A stretch of 44,434 bases of DNA from JBDTME01 sp964583795 (GTDB taxonomy: Bacteria; Patescibacteriota; Microgenomatia; UBA1400; PJMF01): contig CAZOWX010000015.1 in NCBI GenBank assembly GCA_964583795.1, positions 1-44,434 on the forward strand. The letters are read 5' to 3'. Each line of letters opens with the position of its first letter. Position 1 is the stretch's first letter. Below the pieces are notes generated by a model. The model was not told the DNA's origin and did no database searches. It saw only the letters and a program-made list of their open reading frames with translations. The position numbers and the translations under genes were made by a program. Shown piece after piece: positions 41,607 through 44,434 of this stretch.

Positions 41607-42188
41607 TTACGAGGCAGTTACTTCAACGTGCTTAACTGGTCGAATAATCAGCAACACCATCGCGAGATTAATAATCATCAAATATATGGGATATGAAGCT
41701 TGTGCAACTGTGAACTGTTCCACAGCCAATACATTAAACAATGCTGCAAAAACATCGATGAGATAAAACAAGACAATCTCAGTTTTGGGAAAACGATAGG
41801 TTTTGATTAGGGCTGGGATAATCCCCGTAAAGTCTGCCAAGATTGAGGCGTATAGCCCAAGCAAAGGATTACTCGTAGTTTGCCAGAGAAAAATTCCAAG
41901 TAGAGCAATCCCAAAACAGATCAGATCAATTTTCCCCCACCCACCCATACCAAATTTAAGACTTAAAACAAACACCACGATTGATTGTATTGCAGACACT
42001 CCAGCCAACCAGACTGCGACTTTATCTCCCTGAGCGAACAGTGACGCTGTGGCGAGTACAGTAATGAGCAACAAAATGAACCGAGTGGTTCGATGGGGCT
42101 TGGCCTCCCCTTTCAAAATGGCTTTGGAGTAGACAATTGGTGAGATCAGGGCCAAAGCGCTGCTGATGATGATGAACAATGATGACAT
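41607..42188 (-). CDS. Six-helix membrane protein, unknown
   Basis: 193 residues with about six membrane helices and short loops. The first loop has K-A-I-L-K-G-E-A-K-P-H-R-T-T-R-F, the middle F-G-M-G-G-W-G-K-I-D, and a late Y-R-F-P-K-T-E. The size and loop style recall PnuC/PQ-loop-type small transporters, but no signature is clear. The mRNA is predicted to be leaderless, with TATAAT 6 nt before the ATG. It is divergent from an APH-type kinase whose mRNA is also predicted leaderless. Confidence 0.65.
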   Translation of the reverse strand: MSSLFIIISSALALISPIVYSKAILKGEAKPHRTTRFILLLITVLATASLFAQGDKVAVWLAGVSAIQSIVVFVLSLKFGMGGWGKIDLICFGIALLGIFLWQTTSNPLLGLYASILADFTGIIPALIKTYRFPKTEIVLFYLIDVFAALFNVLAVEQFTVAQASYPIYLMIINLAMVLLIIRPVKHVEVTAS

Positions 42189-42194
42189 GACTGT

Positions 42195-42250
42195 ATTATA
42201 AATGAAAATCAGCGATTTATTGTATAAAGAACGACATTTTTTTGTAAAAT
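42195..42250. promoter_or_regulatory. Divergent leaderless promoters
   Basis: On the minus strand TATAAT (42200-42195) lies 6 nt before the ATG at 42188. On the plus strand TAAAAT (42245-42250) lies 6 nt before the ATG at 42257. Neither gene has a Shine-Dalgarno. The 68-bp gap is otherwise AT-rich. Confidence 0.55.
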
Positions 42251-42256
42251 ACCGCT

Positions 42257-43036
42257 ATGAACATTTTCGCTCATGGCAGGAAATCACACATTTTTGAAGG
42301 TGAAAATAACACGGTGGTGAAGTTGTACGAGAAGGGTTTTCCACTCGATAAGATTCATCAAGAGTACCAGAAAGCAAAAATTATCTGGCAAAGTAAGCAG
42401 ATTTATGTTCCCGAACCAATCCGTGAAATAACTCTTGAAGGGCAGCATGGGATTATATTTGCCAAAGTCGAAGGTATTGCACTCATCGATCTGTTCCAAA
42501 AAAAACCATGGTTATACTTCAGTTATATTCCCAAAATAGCAGCGATTCATAAAAGCATTCATCAAGTCCATATTGAGAACTTGCCAACACAACAGCAAAT
42601 GTTTTCAAAGTTGATTGAGCACAGTGAACGATTGTTAAACGATGACAAAGCACGATTGCTTTCCATCTTAGATAAAAAATATGTCGCTGTTCTGTGTCAC
42701 GGTGATTTTCACCACGGGAATTTGATTCAAACACGATCCGGTGAAACGTATATTGTAGATTGGATGGACGCTTTTGTTGGTGCATATCAGCTTGATGTTG
42801 CACTCACTGCTGTCAACGCAGCCATTTCAACTGCTCCTGATCATGTTCCCGTTGTTTATCGGCAAATATATGAAATCTTGAAACGAGTGTTGCATCTCGA
42901 TTCTATGTATTTGCGCGCGTATTCGCTCAAAAATATTGACGAGTATCTACTACTCGCTGCAGGGATTCATTTAACGCGGTATGAAGGGAAACATATTGAG
43001 ATGCACGAGAAGTATTTTGATAGAATGAAAAAATGA
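42257..43036 (+). CDS. APH/choline-kinase-like phosphotransferase
   Basis: 259 residues, protein-kinase-like fold. The catalytic loop is L-C-H-G-D-F-H-H-G-N and the metal site Y-I-V-D-W-M-D-A. The N-terminal G-R-K-S-H-I-F-E-G and V-V-K-L-Y match the nucleotide-binding lobe. Relatives phosphorylate aminoglycosides, choline, homoserine, fructosamine and other small molecules; the substrate here is not known, and the name does not imply antibiotic resistance. Its stop overlaps the start of the acyltransferase-like gene (ATGA), so the two proteins probably act on the same pathway. Confidence 0.88.
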   Translation: MNIFAHGRKSHIFEGENNTVVKLYEKGFPLDKIHQEYQKAKIIWQSKQIYVPEPIREITLEGQHGIIFAKVEGIALIDLFQKKPWLYFSYIPKIAAIHKSIHQVHIENLPTQQQMFSKLIEHSERLLNDDKARLLSILDKKYVAVLCHGDFHHGNLIQTRSGETYIVDWMDAFVGAYQLDVALTAVNAAISTAPDHVPVVYRQIYEILKRVLHLDSMYLRAYSLKNIDEYLLLAAGIHLTRYEGKHIEMHEKYFDRMKK

Positions 43037-44355
43037 AAAACCTCCGTACTTTTCCACTCAATGCGCTCGATATCAATTTTTTGCTGTCGAGCGATGGAAA
43101 AACACTTGATTTACCAAACACGATTGTGCTCTCTTTCCATTCCAAAACGAGATTCAATAAGATCAAATTGGTGGATACTTTGTTTTTGTTGGACCAAAAA
43201 TTCCCTGAGCTAAAACTGTCAACGACTTTTCTGTATGAATCTTTGTGCTGGCAGGAAGTTCCAACTGACAAAAAAACGTTTTTTTCAGGTTTGGTTTCTA
43301 AAGTGGCGGAAGATGCTGCTTTCTCCCCGGAAAAAATACTGACAACGCTTATCCACTCTAAGAACTATCACCTCCCATTTGAGATTACGATTAGTGAGAA
43401 TTATTTCTTTTATCGGCAAAATCATGTCTTTGCTGACGGGATGTTTGCGATGCGGTTGCTTGAAATGGTGATGATGACTTATTTTTCAGAGAGTAATTCG
43501 GTAGGTGATGTTGTGCTTGCTCCTCCATTAAATTTTCAATACTTGGATCAAAATGTGTTGCACGAGAAAGCAAGAGAACGACTAGATTTTTCGGTAGGAC
43601 AAACTGACTTTCATGTGAATTTTTCAAAAACGACAGCGCCAAGTAGTAGTAAACATCAAGAAGTTTGTAATTTTGTGTTATCAAAACAGCAAATGGTCAA
43701 GCTTGAAGAGCTTCGAAATAGAATTTCTCAAAAGCAACAAATTTCAATCAATACCCTTCTTAATGTGTTTGTGAGTTTCTTTTTTGCGCAAAAAAAGAAA
43801 CAAAATAAAAGGACGTATTTATCCATTCCTTCGCATTTAGGTTCGTACTTTTCGGGAAATCATATCTATCCATACAACTTTATTACCAATATTGACGCCT
43901 ATATCGATACTCCACAGGATCTAAAACAGTTTGTGTCTGTGTGTAATGAAACACAAGCATATATCTGTGGAATTCAAAAAAATGGAAAGTTGCTTGATAA
44001 CGTCAGATTTTCGATGAAAGAGTATTCACGGTTTGGAAAACAAATGGTTGAAGAAATGCAACAGAAATACTTGACTTGGTACAACAATATCGAGCAAACA
44101 TTTGTTATTTCCAATTTGGGAATTGTTGATGATGTACTCCCCTACACAATAAAAAACGGTGTACAAAGTAATCAATTATTTATTAGTGCTACCTGTATTG
44201 GTGCACAACCACTAACAATATTTATCACTCGTGCTCGCGGCCAGATGAATATCTCGTGTACTGTTGACACGAGTCAAATGAGTCGTGCGATGGTAAATGA
44301 GCTTTGGTTCCAATTTTCAGTCGAGAACTTAGAGATGTTAATCAAAAAAATTTAA
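43033..44355 (+). CDS. Condensation/CAT-like acyltransferase
   Basis: 440 residues. The block N-H-V-F-A-D-G-M-F-A-M carries the H-x3-D-G catalytic motif of the CoA-dependent acyltransferase superfamily (chloramphenicol acetyltransferase, NRPS condensation domains, alcohol acetyltransferases, PapA-type). The C-terminal half has N-L-G-I-V-D-D with T-I-F-I-T-R-A-R-G-Q-M-N-I-S-C-T-V-D, which fits the second lobe of that fold. Stand-alone, with no carrier protein nearby. Translationally coupled to an APH-type kinase. It likely joins an acyl group to an alcohol or amine; the substrates are unknown. Confidence 0.7.
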   Translation: MKNLRTFPLNALDINFLLSSDGKTLDLPNTIVLSFHSKTRFNKIKLVDTLFLLDQKFPELKLSTTFLYESLCWQEVPTDKKTFFSGLVSKVAEDAAFSPEKILTTLIHSKNYHLPFEITISENYFFYRQNHVFADGMFAMRLLEMVMMTYFSESNSVGDVVLAPPLNFQYLDQNVLHEKARERLDFSVGQTDFHVNFSKTTAPSSSKHQEVCNFVLSKQQMVKLEELRNRISQKQQISINTLLNVFVSFFFAQKKKQNKRTYLSIPSHLGSYFSGNHIYPYNFITNIDAYIDTPQDLKQFVSVCNETQAYICGIQKNGKLLDNVRFSMKEYSRFGKQMVEEMQQKYLTWYNNIEQTFVISNLGIVDDVLPYTIKNGVQSNQLFISATCIGAQPLTIFITRARGQMNISCTVDTSQMSRAMVNELWFQFSVENLEMLIKKI

Positions 44356-44434
44356 TGACATTATAACAACGGTAAATTGTGGTTCTTTGGACCCGTAGTC
44401 AATTAGCAACTGCAACCCCTTGGTCCCTTTTTGA

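Noticed and set aside
42257..43036. Aminoglycoside resistance gene
   Set aside because: The catalytic loop is shared by many APH-fold kinases of small metabolites; nothing here points to an aminoglycoside substrate or to mobile DNA.
44388..44432. Possible tRNA or terminator at the right edge (GGACC...GGTCC then TTTTT)
   Set aside because: The 5-bp stem with a 28-nt loop is weak, and a tRNA cloverleaf cannot be built from the bases available. The window ends too soon to decide.
1..44434. CRISPR array, transposon or prophage
   Set aside because: No regularly spaced repeats, transposase, integrase or phage structural gene could be seen on either strand.

Overview
The window looks like a piece of a small-genome Patescibacteria/CPR chromosome, most likely of the Microgenomates type. 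The reasons are moderate-to-low GC, short intergenic gaps, receiver-only response regulators paired with sensor kinases carrying an S-x-H-Q-L-N-T-P-L box, many small membrane proteins without close relatives I can name, a stripped-down F1Fo ATP synthase, and few metabolic genes. The placement is an inference from gene content. No rRNA or tRNA gene is visible to anchor it.

Layout. 1-5.4 kb (+): a signalling cluster of an orphan 7-TM-like sensor, a small unknown protein, two sensor histidine kinases and two receiver-only regulators. 5.4-10.8 kb (-): typA/bipA, an alpha-glucan phosphorylase, an RRM RNA-binding protein and a YibE/F-type membrane protein. 10.8-17.7 kb: a Fur-family regulator, a PspC protein, an unknown helical protein, a GT-C-like membrane protein, pyruvate kinase, a coiled-coil protein, a GT4 glycosyltransferase, an RluB/RsuA-type pseudouridine synthase and a small membrane protein. 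17.7-29.6 kb (mostly -): secA, an alpha/beta hydrolase, a membrane-anchored small domain, serS, an anchored extracytoplasmic protein, two NUDIX hydrolases, a CheD-like protein, lysS fused to an HD phosphohydrolase domain, and greA. 29.7-35.9 kb (-): the complete atpBEFHAGDC operon. 36.0-44.4 kb: a PilM-like/LytR_C membrane protein, an exported membrane protein, an EamA transporter, an inositol-phosphatase-family enzyme, a HIT-like protein, a six-TM protein, and an APH-type kinase overlapping a condensation/CAT-like acyltransferase.

Regulation gives the most interesting signals. Both aminoacyl-tRNA synthetase genes have T-box riboswitch leaders, with T-box sequence, competing antiterminator and intrinsic terminator. 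The lysS leader has a canonical Stem I with a Lys codon. The serS leader seems to have only a tiny hairpin that shows an AGC (Ser) codon in its loop. The two leaders also share a near-identical repeat-like hairpin. Separately, at least nine genes have a sigma70-type -10 box placed 6-7 nt before the start codon and no Shine-Dalgarno, which predicts leaderless mRNAs. One divergent pair shares a single palindromic -10. Other genes here (typA, greA, pyk, serS, lysS, atpE) have ordinary SD-led starts, so both modes coexist.

Other notable points are an ATP synthase delta subunit reduced to its C-terminal domain, a charged insertion of about 58 residues in an extracytoplasmic loop of subunit a, and the LysRS-HD fusion. 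No CRISPR array, transposase or prophage gene was seen.
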